NCBI GenBank assembly: GCA_015234495.1
Contig: JADGMZ010000227.1
Coordinates: 1,227-17,391 of the forward strand
Length of the DNA stretch: 16,165 bases
Reading direction: 5' to 3'
Origin: Brevundimonas sp.
Lineage (GTDB): Bacteria > Pseudomonadota > Alphaproteobacteria > Caulobacterales > Caulobacteraceae
Positions within the stretch are counted from its first letter, which is position 1, and every line of letters starts with the position of its first letter. The notes under the pieces are model-generated. The model saw only the letters and a program-made list of their open reading frames with translations. It was not told where the DNA came from and made no database searches. Positions 7,319-14,500 of this stretch are shown here, one piece after another. The position numbers and the translations under genes are program-made.

Positions 7319-8017
7319 ATGACCATTCCCGACGGCCTGGCCCTCGGCCTCTTTCTGCTCTGCTGGCTCGGCTACGGGCCGCTGCTGGCCGTGCTGGCGC
7401 GCCGCAGCGGCTCGCTCAACGACGACATGATGGTGGTTCGCCGGGCGTGGATGATGGCCATGACCCACCGCGAGGTGCGCATCGTCGACAGCCAGCTGAT
7501 GGGCCACACCATCAACTCCGGCGGCTTCTTCGCCTCCACCAACCTGCTCCTGATCGCCGCCGTGGCCAGCATATTGTTCGGCGGGGAGCAGGCGCTGCAG
7601 GGGGTGGCGGCGGTCGGGGCCGAGGCGGCGCCGACGCGGGTGCTGGAGGTCAAGCTGGCCCTGGTGCTGGTCTGCCTCGCCCGCGGCCTGCTCGATTTCA
7701 TCTGGTCGATCCGGCAGATGAACTACGCCCTGGCCCTGATCGGGGCGGCGCCCGAGCTGCACGCCGAGGCCGATCGCGTGGCCCTGGGCGAGGCGGCGGG
7801 ACGGCTGCTCAATCCGGCCCTCAGCGCCTTCAGCCAGGGCGTGCGGGGCTATTATTTCGCCCTCGCCGCGGCGGCCTGGCTGTTCGGCCCGCTATGGCTG
7901 GCCCTGGGGGTGGCGGCGGTGTTCTGTCTGCTGGTCTGGCGCCAGGCGGCCTCGCCGGCGGCCCAGGCGGTGCGGACGGCCCGCCGCCTGCTGGAGCCGC
8001 GCCTGCCCGAACAGTGA
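7319..8017 (+). CDS. DUF599 family membrane protein
   Basis: The 232-aa protein has about four membrane spans, at about 6-27, 68-90, 107-126 and a long hydrophobic region at 177-210. Between the first two lies a conserved-looking polar block with RRAWMMAMTHREVRIVDSQL, followed by NSGGFFASTNLLLIA. This pattern fits DUF599 (PF04654), common in alphaproteobacteria and without an assigned function. GGAG five bases before the ATG supports the start. It is divergent from ppa, and the MmgR-like sRNA follows it on the same strand with its own promoter. The family assignment is by resemblance and not by search. Confidence 0.75.
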   Translation: MTIPDGLALGLFLLCWLGYGPLLAVLARRSGSLNDDMMVVRRAWMMAMTHREVRIVDSQLMGHTINSGGFFASTNLLLIAAVASILFGGEQALQGVAAVGAEAAPTRVLEVKLALVLVCLARGLLDFIWSIRQMNYALALIGAAPELHAEADRVALGEAAGRLLNPALSAFSQGVRGYYFALAAAAWLFGPLWLALGVAAVFCLLVWRQAASPAAQAVRTARRLLEPRLPEQ

Positions 8018-8060
8018 CGACGGCCGTTACACGCCGTGAACGCAAGTGCGAAATAACCGA

Positions 8061-8089
8061 TTGACGATTTGTGCACCGCACCCTAGCTT
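8061..8089 (+). promoter_or_regulatory. Promoter of the MmgR-like sRNA
   Basis: TTGACG at 8061-8066 and TAGCTT at 8084-8089 are separated by exactly 17 bases, in a patch of lower GC than the neighbouring gene. The predicted start, about 8096, coincides with the first base or two of the first sRNA hairpin, which supports both calls. Confidence 0.7.
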
Positions 8090-8095
8090 GATCGT

Positions 8096-8176
8096 CGACG
8101 CCTCGCGGCGTCATGCCCTTCCTGGGCGTTTCCTCCCTAAAGACTTTTATGCCGCGCCTTCGGGCGCGGCTTTTTT
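8096..8176 (+). ncRNA. mmgR: MmgR/suhB-type (alpha-r8) trans-acting small RNA
   Basis: About 81 nt lie between a clear promoter and an intrinsic terminator. Three stem-loops are visible: GACGCC-TCGC-GGCGTC (8097-8112), ATGCCC-TTCCT-GGGCGT (8113-8129) and the terminator (8151-8170). Between the second and third lies unpaired TTTCCTCCCT (8129-8138; its first T can pair with A8113). From memory this ten-base motif is the invariant single-stranded signature of the alphaproteobacterial MmgR family (Rfam suhB). It is anti-Shine-Dalgarno-like, so it could pair with ribosome sites of target mRNAs. In Sinorhizobium meliloti MmgR limits PHB accumulation. No open reading frame of note lies within. It ends against the stop codon of the convergent amidohydrolase gene. 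Confidence 0.82.
8151..8176 (+). terminator. Intrinsic terminator of the MmgR-like sRNA
   Basis: GCCGCGCC-TTCG-GGCGCGGC is a perfect 8-bp GC stem with a UUCG tetraloop, followed directly by six T residues. This is a textbook Rho-independent terminator on the plus strand. On the minus strand the same hairpin lacks a U-run, so it is a poor terminator for the convergent gene whose stop codon it abuts. Confidence 0.92.
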
Positions 8177-9050
8177 ATGTCCGGCCGAGCGGGGCCGGAT
8201 CGGCCAGCAGGTCGGCGATGACCCGGGCCACGCCGGCGGCGCAGCGCGACCAGCCGGGCCCCGGCCGCAGCGTCGCCTCATCCAGATACAGCCCGCGGCT
8301 CAGCTCGATCTGCACGGCGTGGAATCCCTCCGCCGGCCGCCCCCAGCTCTGGGTGGTCCAGCCGCCGGAATAGGGCTGGTTCAGCGCCACCCGCCAGCCG
8401 AGGGCCTCGAAGGACCGCCGCAGCCGCCGGGTCAGGCCCGCCGCGCACGACGATCCGTGGCGGTCGCCCAGCACCACGTCCGGCCCGCGCGCCCCGCCGG
8501 CCCCGCGCACCGCCCGCGACGGCATCGAATGCCAGTCGACCAGCACCGCCTCGCCGCATCGGACGTGGGCCGCCCGCATCAACTGCTCCAACGCGGCGTG
8601 ATACGGGGCGTGGACGCCGTCGATGCGGGTCCGGGCCTCGTCCAGCCCCAGGCGCCGGTCGTACAGCGGCCGGCCGTCCCCGCTCAGGCGCGGAATGACG
8701 CCGTAGCCGGCCACGGTGCGCGGCGAGGCGCAGGCCCGCTCCGCCCCCTCGATGAGGGCCGCATCGAGATCGTCCGGATCCCGGTTCAGATCGACATAGG
8801 CCCGTCCGAACCGCCCCAGCAGCAGGCTGGCGCCGTGCGCCGCGCCCGGCGCGATCAGCCGGTCGACGAGGGCGTCCTCGGCGCTGCGCAGGCTGGCGGC
8901 CGCCAGGTCGGCCGCCGCCGCCATGTCGGCTGGATAGCGGTCGCCGGAGTGGGGCGACGCGAAGACGACCCGCCCCGGCGTCGTGGCCTCGACGACGCTG
9001 AACGGGGCCTCGCCCGCCTGCCCGCCGCCCTCGTTCGCGCCCTCGACCAT
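8175..9050 (-). CDS. N-formylglutamate amidohydrolase family protein
   Basis: The 291-aa enzyme belongs to the FGase family (PF05013), which cleaves N-formyl-L-glutamate to formate and glutamate in one branch of histidine degradation. Visible family blocks are SPHSGDRYP (32-40), YVDLNRDPDD (85-94), LVDWHSMPS (170-178), LGDRHGSSC (194-202), NQPYSGGWTT (224-233) and VQIELSRGLYLDE (246-258); the His, Asp and Glu residues in these are the likely metal ligands. No other hut genes are present, so the physiological substrate is uncertain. GGGAG lies five bases before the ATG. The gene is divergent from cpdR, an arrangement I recall as common in alphaproteobacteria. Its TAA stop overlaps the T-run of the sRNA terminator. 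Confidence 0.88.
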   Translation of the reverse strand: MVEGANEGGGQAGEAPFSVVEATTPGRVVFASPHSGDRYPADMAAAADLAAASLRSAEDALVDRLIAPGAAHGASLLLGRFGRAYVDLNRDPDDLDAALIEGAERACASPRTVAGYGVIPRLSGDGRPLYDRRLGLDEARTRIDGVHAPYHAALEQLMRAAHVRCGEAVLVDWHSMPSRAVRGAGGARGPDVVLGDRHGSSCAAGLTRRLRRSFEALGWRVALNQPYSGGWTTQSWGRPAEGFHAVQIELSRGLYLDEATLRPGPGWSRCAAGVARVIADLLADPAPLGRT

Positions 9051-9185
9051 GCCGCTCCCATAGCCTGTTTCGTCGAACCGTCCACAGCTTCGCGCGCCGC
9101 AACCCGTTCCCCGTACCGGGGATTTTCATGGCGGGTTTACCGATCGGGTCGTAGCGTCGCCCCAACAAGACGGGGCGATAATTTC
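9051..9185. promoter_or_regulatory. Divergent control region between the amidohydrolase gene and cpdR
   Basis: This 135-bp gap holds two inverted repeats. CCCCG-TAC-CGGGG at 9109-9121 could be an operator. TCGCCCC-AACAAGAC-GGGGCGA at 9157-9178 ends seven bases before the cpdR ATG, and its 3' arm contains the only G-rich ribosome-site candidate, so the RNA hairpin could hide it. I looked for full CtrA boxes (TTAA-N7-TTAA) and found none. Confidence 0.45.
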
Positions 9186-9542
9186 ATGGCGCGCATTCTT
9201 CTGGCCGAGGACGATCACTCGCTTCGGGGCTTCCTGACGCGGGCGCTCGAGCGGGCCGGCCATTCGGTGGTCGACTGCGAGAACGGCGACGACGCCATCG
9301 ACGCCCTCGACCAGGGGCCGTGGGACCTGCTGCTGACCGACATCGTCATGCCCGGCGCCGACGGCATCGAGGTGGCGCGCATCGCCGCCGCCCGCCAGCC
9401 GGGCATCCGCATCATGTTCATCACCGGCTTCGCCGCCGTCGCCCTGTCGGCGGCCCAGGCCAGCCCCCAGGCCAAGGTCCTGTCCAAGCCGGTGCACCTG
9501 CGCGATCTGGTCGGCGAGGTCGAGCGGATGGTGGCGGCGTGA
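9186..9542 (+). CDS. cpdR: Single-domain response regulator CpdR
   Basis: The 118-aa protein is a lone receiver domain with all key residues: acidic pocket E8-D9-D10, phospho-acceptor D52 in LLLTDIVMPG (equivalent to the Asp51 studied in Caulobacter), T80 in MFITGFAA and K101 in LSKPVHLRDL. MARILLAEDD at the start and the MFITGFAAVAL and KPVHLRDLV blocks are characteristic of CpdR. Unphosphorylated CpdR binds ClpX and delivers cell-cycle substrates such as the PdeA phosphodiesterase; the CckA-ChpT phosphorelay turns it off. The C-terminus ends in Ala-Ala, like many ClpXP-degraded proteins. The true start is the ATG at 9186; the frame is open upstream, but that part is not coding. Confidence 0.92.
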   Translation: MARILLAEDDHSLRGFLTRALERAGHSVVDCENGDDAIDALDQGPWDLLLTDIVMPGADGIEVARIAAARQPGIRIMFITGFAAVALSAAQASPQAKVLSKPVHLRDLVGEVERMVAA

Positions 9543-9619
9543 ATCCAGGCGCGGACTGACGCTTGCGCCGATGACGCGTCCTCGCCGGACGAAGCCGTTC
9601 CGAACCGGCCGTTTGGCTC

Positions 9620-9648
9620 TTGCGGACGGCGTCGGGCCCGGGTTATAG
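9620..9648 (+). promoter_or_regulatory. Promoter of tRNA-Val
   Basis: TTGCGG (9620-9625) and TTATAG (9643-9648) are exactly 17 bases apart and about 43 bases upstream of the mature tRNA 5' end. This gives a short 5' leader for RNase P removal. Confidence 0.55.
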
Positions 9649-9691
9649 ACCGCGCCTTCCTGCCCCCGGGGTGACCCGGGGCCGTCTCGGC

Positions 9692-9766
9692 GGACGCGTA
9701 GCTCAGCGGGAGAGCACTTCGTTGACATCGAAGGGGTCACAGGTTCAATCCCTGTCGCGTCCACCA
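9692..9766 (+). tRNA. tRNA-Val (anticodon GAC)
   Basis: All arms pair. The acceptor stem is GGACGCG (9692-9698) with CGCGTCC (9756-9762). The D stem is GCTC/GAGC (9701-9704 and 9712-9715). The anticodon stem is CTTCG/CGAAG around loop TTGACAT, placing GAC at 9724-9726, which reads valine codons GUC and GUU. The T stem is ACAGG/CCTGT around TTCAATC. The 3' CCA (9764-9766) is encoded. No directly repeated 3' fragment marking an integrated element was seen nearby. Confidence 0.97.
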
Positions 9767-9942
9767 TTCCTTTCAATGAGTTAGGCGAGGCCGCAGTGAT
9801 CTGCGATGGCCTGCCCAGCGGCGCTTGAGGCCGCAGCGCTGGAGACCCCAGCGGGTCTGACCCGACAGCCGGCGACCGGCTGCTCTGGACCGTCGCCGCC
9901 AGTCCGGTATGCACGTTGTGTTCAGGCCGGAGTCGCATCGCA
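9767..9942. other. Intergenic region with a run of hairpins
   Basis: No gene is apparent between tRNA-Val and the ECF promoter. The stretch holds several inverted repeats in tandem. One is AGGCCGCAG/CTGCG..GGCCT with a bulge (9788-9812). Another is the perfect AGACCC-CAGC-GGGTCT (9843-9858), and a third the perfect CAGCCGG-CGA-CCGGCTG (9866-9882). The 10-mer GAGGCCGCAG occurs twice, at 9787 and 9827. The last hairpins might end the tRNA transcript, but no T-run follows any of them. Confidence 0.5.
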
Positions 9943-9969
9943 TGTCGGATTTGCCGCGCTCGACCGTCT
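9943..9969 (+). promoter_or_regulatory. ECF-sigma-type promoter upstream of the sigma gene
   Basis: TGTCGGATTTGC at 9943-9954 and CGTCT at 9965-9969 recur with identical spacing in front of the TonB-dependent receptor gene (11439-11465). A CGTC-type -10 is typical of ECF sigma factors. The start codon of the sigma gene is 21 bases beyond. The duplication at two logical targets of one regulator is strong evidence for autoregulation. Confidence 0.75.
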
Positions 9970-9990
9970 GAATGACTGAGGCAGGTCCCG

Positions 9991-10467
9991 ATGGCTACGC
10001 TGGCGGAAATTCTCAAGAAGGCGCGTCGGGCTGTCATTCGGCAGGGTATCGCCGATCACGACGCGGACGAGTTGGTGCACGAGGCGTTTCTGAAGGTGGA
10101 GCAATATCAGCGCGACCATGAGGTCCGTTGCCGTGAGGCGTTGCTGGTCCGGGCGGCGGTCAACCTGTCGATCGACCGGCAGCGGCGGGGCGTGCGCATG
10201 CCGCTCGCCGACGGGACGGATCTGCACGAGATCGCCGACAGCTCGCCCGATCCGGCGCGGATCCTGGAGGCGCGGGCGCGGCTGCGGCAGGTGACGGCCG
10301 GCCTCGACCAGCTGCCCGAGCGAAGCCGGCGGATCCTGTTGCTGCGGCGGCTGGAGAACCTGAGCTATGCCGAGATCGCCGCCTCGGAGGACATGAGCGT
10401 CGCCGCCGTCGAGAAGGTGGTGGCGCGGGCGACGCTGCAGCTGATGCAATGGATGGCGCAGTCGTGA
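9991..10467 (+). CDS. FecI-like ECF RNA polymerase sigma factor
   Basis: The 158-aa protein has the two-domain ECF layout. Sigma region 2 lies at about 5-66, with the core-binding helix DADELVHEAFLKVEQY at 24-39 and the RAAVNLSIDRQRR helix at 54-66. Sigma region 4 lies at about 103-152, with LPERSRRILLLRRLENLSYAEIA and the recognition helix SVAAVEKVVARATLQL. There is no region 1.1 or 3. It would direct RNA polymerase to a few promoters once released by its FecR partner, which is encoded immediately downstream with overlapping stop and start. GAGGCAGG lies upstream of the ATG. The likely targets within the window are its own promoter and that of the receptor gene. Confidence 0.92.
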   Translation: MATLAEILKKARRAVIRQGIADHDADELVHEAFLKVEQYQRDHEVRCREALLVRAAVNLSIDRQRRGVRMPLADGTDLHEIADSSPDPARILEARARLRQVTAGLDQLPERSRRILLLRRLENLSYAEIAASEDMSVAAVEKVVARATLQLMQWMAQS

Positions 10468-11405
10468 GCCGGATCAATCCCTCCCGGAGCGTCGACGCCG
10501 AGGCCGCCGCCTGGCTGACGCGACTGCATGGCGACGAGGACGTGCGCCCCGCCCTCGACGCCTGGCTGGACGAAGACCCCGCCCACGCCGCCGCCTTCGC
10601 CAGGGCCAGCGAGGTGTGGGCGATCCTGCCCCGCGCCGCCCGGAGCGGCGAACCGGCCAACGCCGGACAGGCGCCGCGGTCGGTTCGCCTGTCCCGCGCC
10701 GCCATCGCCGTCGCCGCCTCGCTGCTGCTGGGCCTTGTCGGGGTGTGGTGGTCGCTGGGAAGCCCCGGCGACTATGCGACGCGCCCCGGGGAGCAGAGGG
10801 TGGCCACCCTCGAGGACGGCAGCCGCCTGGCGCTGAACACCGACACCCGGGTCGGGGTGCAGTTCGATGACGGCCGCCGTCACATCGAACTGGAGAAGGG
10901 CGAGGCCATGTTCGAGGTCGCCCACGACGCCGACCGGCCCTTCGTGGTCGTGGCCGGCGACACCCGGGTCCAGGCGATCGGAACGGTCTTCATCGTCCGG
11001 CGCACGGCGGACGACGTCGTTGTCACCCTGATCAAGGGCAAGGTGGCGGTCAGCCACGCCCAGCCGCCGGCGAGGGGCGCCAGCCGCCCGCCGCTGGTCC
11101 TGCGCCCCGGCGAGAAACTGACCGAGCCCGCCAATGGTCCGGCCCGGATCGAGCCGGAGTCGGTCGAGGTCGCGACCGCCTGGCGGCGCGGGCAGACGGT
11201 GTTCCGCGACACGCCGCTGGGAGAGGCGGTCACCGAACTGAACCGGTACGGAGGTCCCGTGATCATGGTCGACGATCCGCGCATCGCGGCCCTGCCGATC
11301 TCCGGGGTCTATGCGACGAACGCGGCTGATTTCGCCGAAGCGGCTGCGACCCTGCACGGACTGCGCGTGGAGAAGGACGGCGACGCCCTGCATATCCGGC
11401 GCTGA
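10464..11405 (+). CDS. FecR-family anti-sigma / sigma regulator
   Basis: The product (313 aa) shows the FecR order of domains. A cytoplasmic N-terminal DUF4880-like segment (about 10-55, with AAWLTRLHG and ALDAWLDEDPAHAAAFARA) binds the sigma factor. One membrane helix follows at about 79-98. The periplasmic FecR domain lies at about 108-205, including GEQRVATLEDGSRLALNTDT and GTVFIVRR. A C-terminal DUF4974-like domain, with FRDTPLGEAVTELNRYGG, senses the receptor's signalling domain. I chose the GTG at 10464, whose GTGA overlaps the sigma stop codon and which has GGATGG seven bases upstream. An ATG at 10449 would add five residues. It couples outer-membrane ligand binding to sigma activity. 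Confidence 0.9.
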   Translation: MSRINPSRSVDAEAAAWLTRLHGDEDVRPALDAWLDEDPAHAAAFARASEVWAILPRAARSGEPANAGQAPRSVRLSRAAIAVAASLLLGLVGVWWSLGSPGDYATRPGEQRVATLEDGSRLALNTDTRVGVQFDDGRRHIELEKGEAMFEVAHDADRPFVVVAGDTRVQAIGTVFIVRRTADDVVVTLIKGKVAVSHAQPPARGASRPPLVLRPGEKLTEPANGPARIEPESVEVATAWRRGQTVFRDTPLGEAVTELNRYGGPVIMVDDPRIAALPISGVYATNAADFAEAAATLHGLRVEKDGDALHIRR

Positions 11406-11438
11406 ACGCGGCGTGGTGAAGAATCCGTGTCCGCATGA

Positions 11439-11465
11439 TGTCGGATTTGCGGCGGCCGGTCGTCT
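11439..11465 (+). promoter_or_regulatory. ECF-sigma-type promoter upstream of the TonB receptor gene
   Basis: TGTCGGATTTGC (11439-11450) and CGTCT (11461-11465) match the element at 9943-9969 in 22 of 27 positions, with the same spacing. It lies in the 99-bp gap between the fecR-like and receptor genes, about 39 bases before the receptor ATG. This allows the receptor and peptidase genes to be induced apart from the regulator pair. Confidence 0.78.
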
Positions 11466-11504
11466 ACCGGTTGGGAGCCCGTCGACGCTCTCAAGGGGGG
11501 ACCA

Positions 11505-14500
11505 ATGAATTCACGCAGCCTTTTCGCGCTCGCCGCCGGCGTCAGCGCGCTCGTCATGTCGGCGGCCTCGGCCGAGGCCCAGGCGCTCTATTCCTTCGAA
11601 CTGCCCGAGCAGTCCCTGGAGACCTCGCTGCGGGCCGTGGCGTCACGGACCGACACCAATGTGGTGTTCTCCGGCGAGGTGGTTCGCGGAAAGACGGCGC
11701 CGGCCCTGCATGGCCGGTATTCGCCCGAGGCCGCCTATCGGGCGATCCTGCAAGGGTCGGGATTGAGGCTGGGCGTGACCGGCGGCGGTTCGTTCGTGGT
11801 CACCGGGCCGGCGGCGGCCGGGCAGGCGCGTCAGGGGCAGGGCGGGCTGTCCGGCAGCGTCGCCGTGGCCGACGGCGCCCGGGGCCTCGACGGCGCTCTC
11901 GTGCGCATCACCGAGACCGGCCAGACCACGCGCGTCGACGACTACGGCCGCTTTCGATTTCCGTCCCTGCCGGCGGGCGACTACACCGTGGAGATCTCGT
12001 TTCTCGGCTATGACACCCTGACGCGCACGGTCCGGGTGCCGGCGGGCGAGGTGAGCGAGCACGCCTTCATCCTCGGCGAGGGCCCGACCGGAACGGTCGA
12101 GGACGTCATCGTCTACGGCTCGCGCAGCGCCCGCGCCAACGCCCTGAATCTCCAGCGGACGGCCGAGAACAGCGCCGATGTGATCTCGGCGGACGACCTG
12201 GGCAATTTCACCGGCACCACCTTTTCGGAGGCGCTGCGCCGGGCGCCGGGCATCGCGTTTCAGCGCAATCCGGTGAACGGCGACGGCACCAACGTCATCG
12301 TTCGCGGGCTCGAGCCCGACATGAACGCGATCAAGCTGAACGGTCTCAACCTGCCGGTCGGCAACGGTCTCGGCCGGTCGGCCGACCTGTCGAACCTGCT
12401 GGCCGACTCGGTCAGCCGGATCACCATCAACAAGTCGCTGCTGCCCAGCCAGGACAGCTCGGGCACCGGCGGCCTGATCGAGATCGAGACGATGTCGCCG
12501 CTCGACCGTCCCGACCGCTACATGAACCTGCTGGTCGAGGGCGGCCGCACGCCTGACGATTTCGGCAGCGACTATCTCGCCTCGGGCACCATCGCCGGTC
12601 GGATCAGCGACGATTTCGGCCTCAGCGCCTCGATCCAGCACCGTCGGCACAGCACGCGTTCGATCTATTATGACGCGGGCAGCAACGGCGGCCGGCTGAA
12701 CTTCGGCCGCTATCTGCCGCTCGACGCCTCGGGCAATCCTGTCACGACCCTCGAGGCCGTCGACCCGCTGCTGAACTTTCCCTTCGTCGGCGGCGAGGCC
12801 CGGGCCTATCCGGGCGGGCTGGCGACCAGCTTCTTTCACGACGAGACCGAGACCCTGGCCGCGACCCTGTCGGCCGAATGGCGGATCGGCGGCCACACCA
12901 ATCTGAAGTTCGACTACCAGCACGCCGAGTCGACTTCGGACTTCTTCTCGCTGTCGGACACCTTCTCGACGGCCGCCGAATATGTCGTGCCGGCGGGCGG
13001 CGGCGAGGCCGGGCTGATGCTGGACCTGACGCCCGGCAATGCCGCGATCTCGCGCTCCCAGTCCTATTCCTACGACCGCGACGTCTCCAAGGTGACGGAC
13101 ACCTACAGCCTCAACGGCAAGACCACCCTCGGCTCGTTCGAGTTCAACTACCTGGCGGGCTACGCCCACGGGACCGAGCGGCATCCGGGCAGCTTCGGCA
13201 TGCAGCTGCGAATGCCCGATACGGATGCGACCGCCGGCATGTTCCTGCCCGAGGCCGTCGATCCGGAGACCGGCTACATCGTCACCGGCTTTGCGCCCCG
13301 CAGCGGCAGCGGCATTCCCCTGCCCCTGCTCAGCGCCGCGGGGTGGGCGCTGGTCAATGATCCGTCGGCCTTCACCATCGACAACGCCAGCGGGCAGATC
13401 GACGACTCGCACGGCAGCAACGACCGCTACACCGCCAGCGGCAGCGCCCGCTGGACCTCGGGCGGCGGCTGGCTGAACTATGTCGAAGCCGGCCTCTATT
13501 ACGAGAACACCGAGTTCCGCAGCGACCTGGTGCGCAGCCAGATCGGCGGCAACATCCCGGTCTCTTCGCTGGGCCTCGCCTTCGAACCGTCGGACCTGAC
13601 ACGCATCGGCCTCGCCGCTCCGGGCTTCTCCACGCTCAGCGAAGGCACGCTGCGCCATTTCGTGGAGAACCTCGACAGCTTCGCCCCCCAGGGGCTGACG
13701 ATCACGCCGATCGACCCCCACCCGGACCAGGGCAAGGAGAACACCCAGGAGACCAATTTCGCGGCCTATCTCCAGACCCGGATCGACATCGGCAAGCTCG
13801 AGGTGATCGGCGGGGTGCGCTACAACCGCACCCGGCTCGAGGCGACGAACCTCAGCTTCCCCGTCTATACGGGCCCCCTCCTGCCGGAGAACGGCGGGGG
13901 CGTCGGCGTGGACCTGATCTTCCAGAACGAGTTCACCCGGCTGGTGACCGAGGAGGCCGTGGCCGAGGATCTCCTCCCCCGCGTCCTGTTCAACTACCGC
14001 GTCAACGACGACCTGATCTTCCGCGGCGGCTACTTCCTGTCGGTGGCCCGGCCGGCGATCGGCCAGCTGTCGAGCGAGACCCGGGTCGCCTTCATCAACT
14101 TCCCGATCCCCGGACCGGAAGGGGTGAAGCCGATCCTGCAGATCAACAGCGGCAACCCCGACCTGAAGCCGGCGACGACGGACAATTTCGATCTCAGCGC
14201 CGAATATTATTCGGGCATCGGCATCTTCAAGCTGAGCGCCTTCTACAAGCGCATCGACAACCTGCTGCAGACCAACATCACCAACGGCCCGGCCGTGCTG
14301 GACGCGGTGACCCTGCCGGATCACCCCTATTTCAACGGCGCGCCCTATTTCGATCCGGCCAATCCCGGCTCGGTGTTCATCACCGGCGGCACGCCGGTGA
14401 ACAGCGACGAGGTCGCGACCATCTGGGGGATCGAGGCCCAGGCCGAGCGCCGCTTCGACTTCCTGCCCGGAATCTGGAGCGGGTTGGGGGTGTTCCTGAA

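Noticed and set aside
8046..9185. Apparent 380-residue N-terminal extension of CpdR
   Set aside because: The open frame runs in antisense to the amidohydrolase gene and through the sRNA. CpdR proteins are about 118 aa and MARILLAEDD is the normal N-terminus.
9692..9766. tRNA-Val as an integration site for a mobile element
   Set aside because: No second copy of the tRNA 3' end and no integrase gene lie within the window.
9126..10037. Long leftward open frame including a GIEPVTPSMSTKCSPAELR-like stretch
   Set aside because: It is antisense to cpdR and tRNA-Val. The recognisable stretch is the reverse complement of the tRNA and is a well-known false protein in databases.
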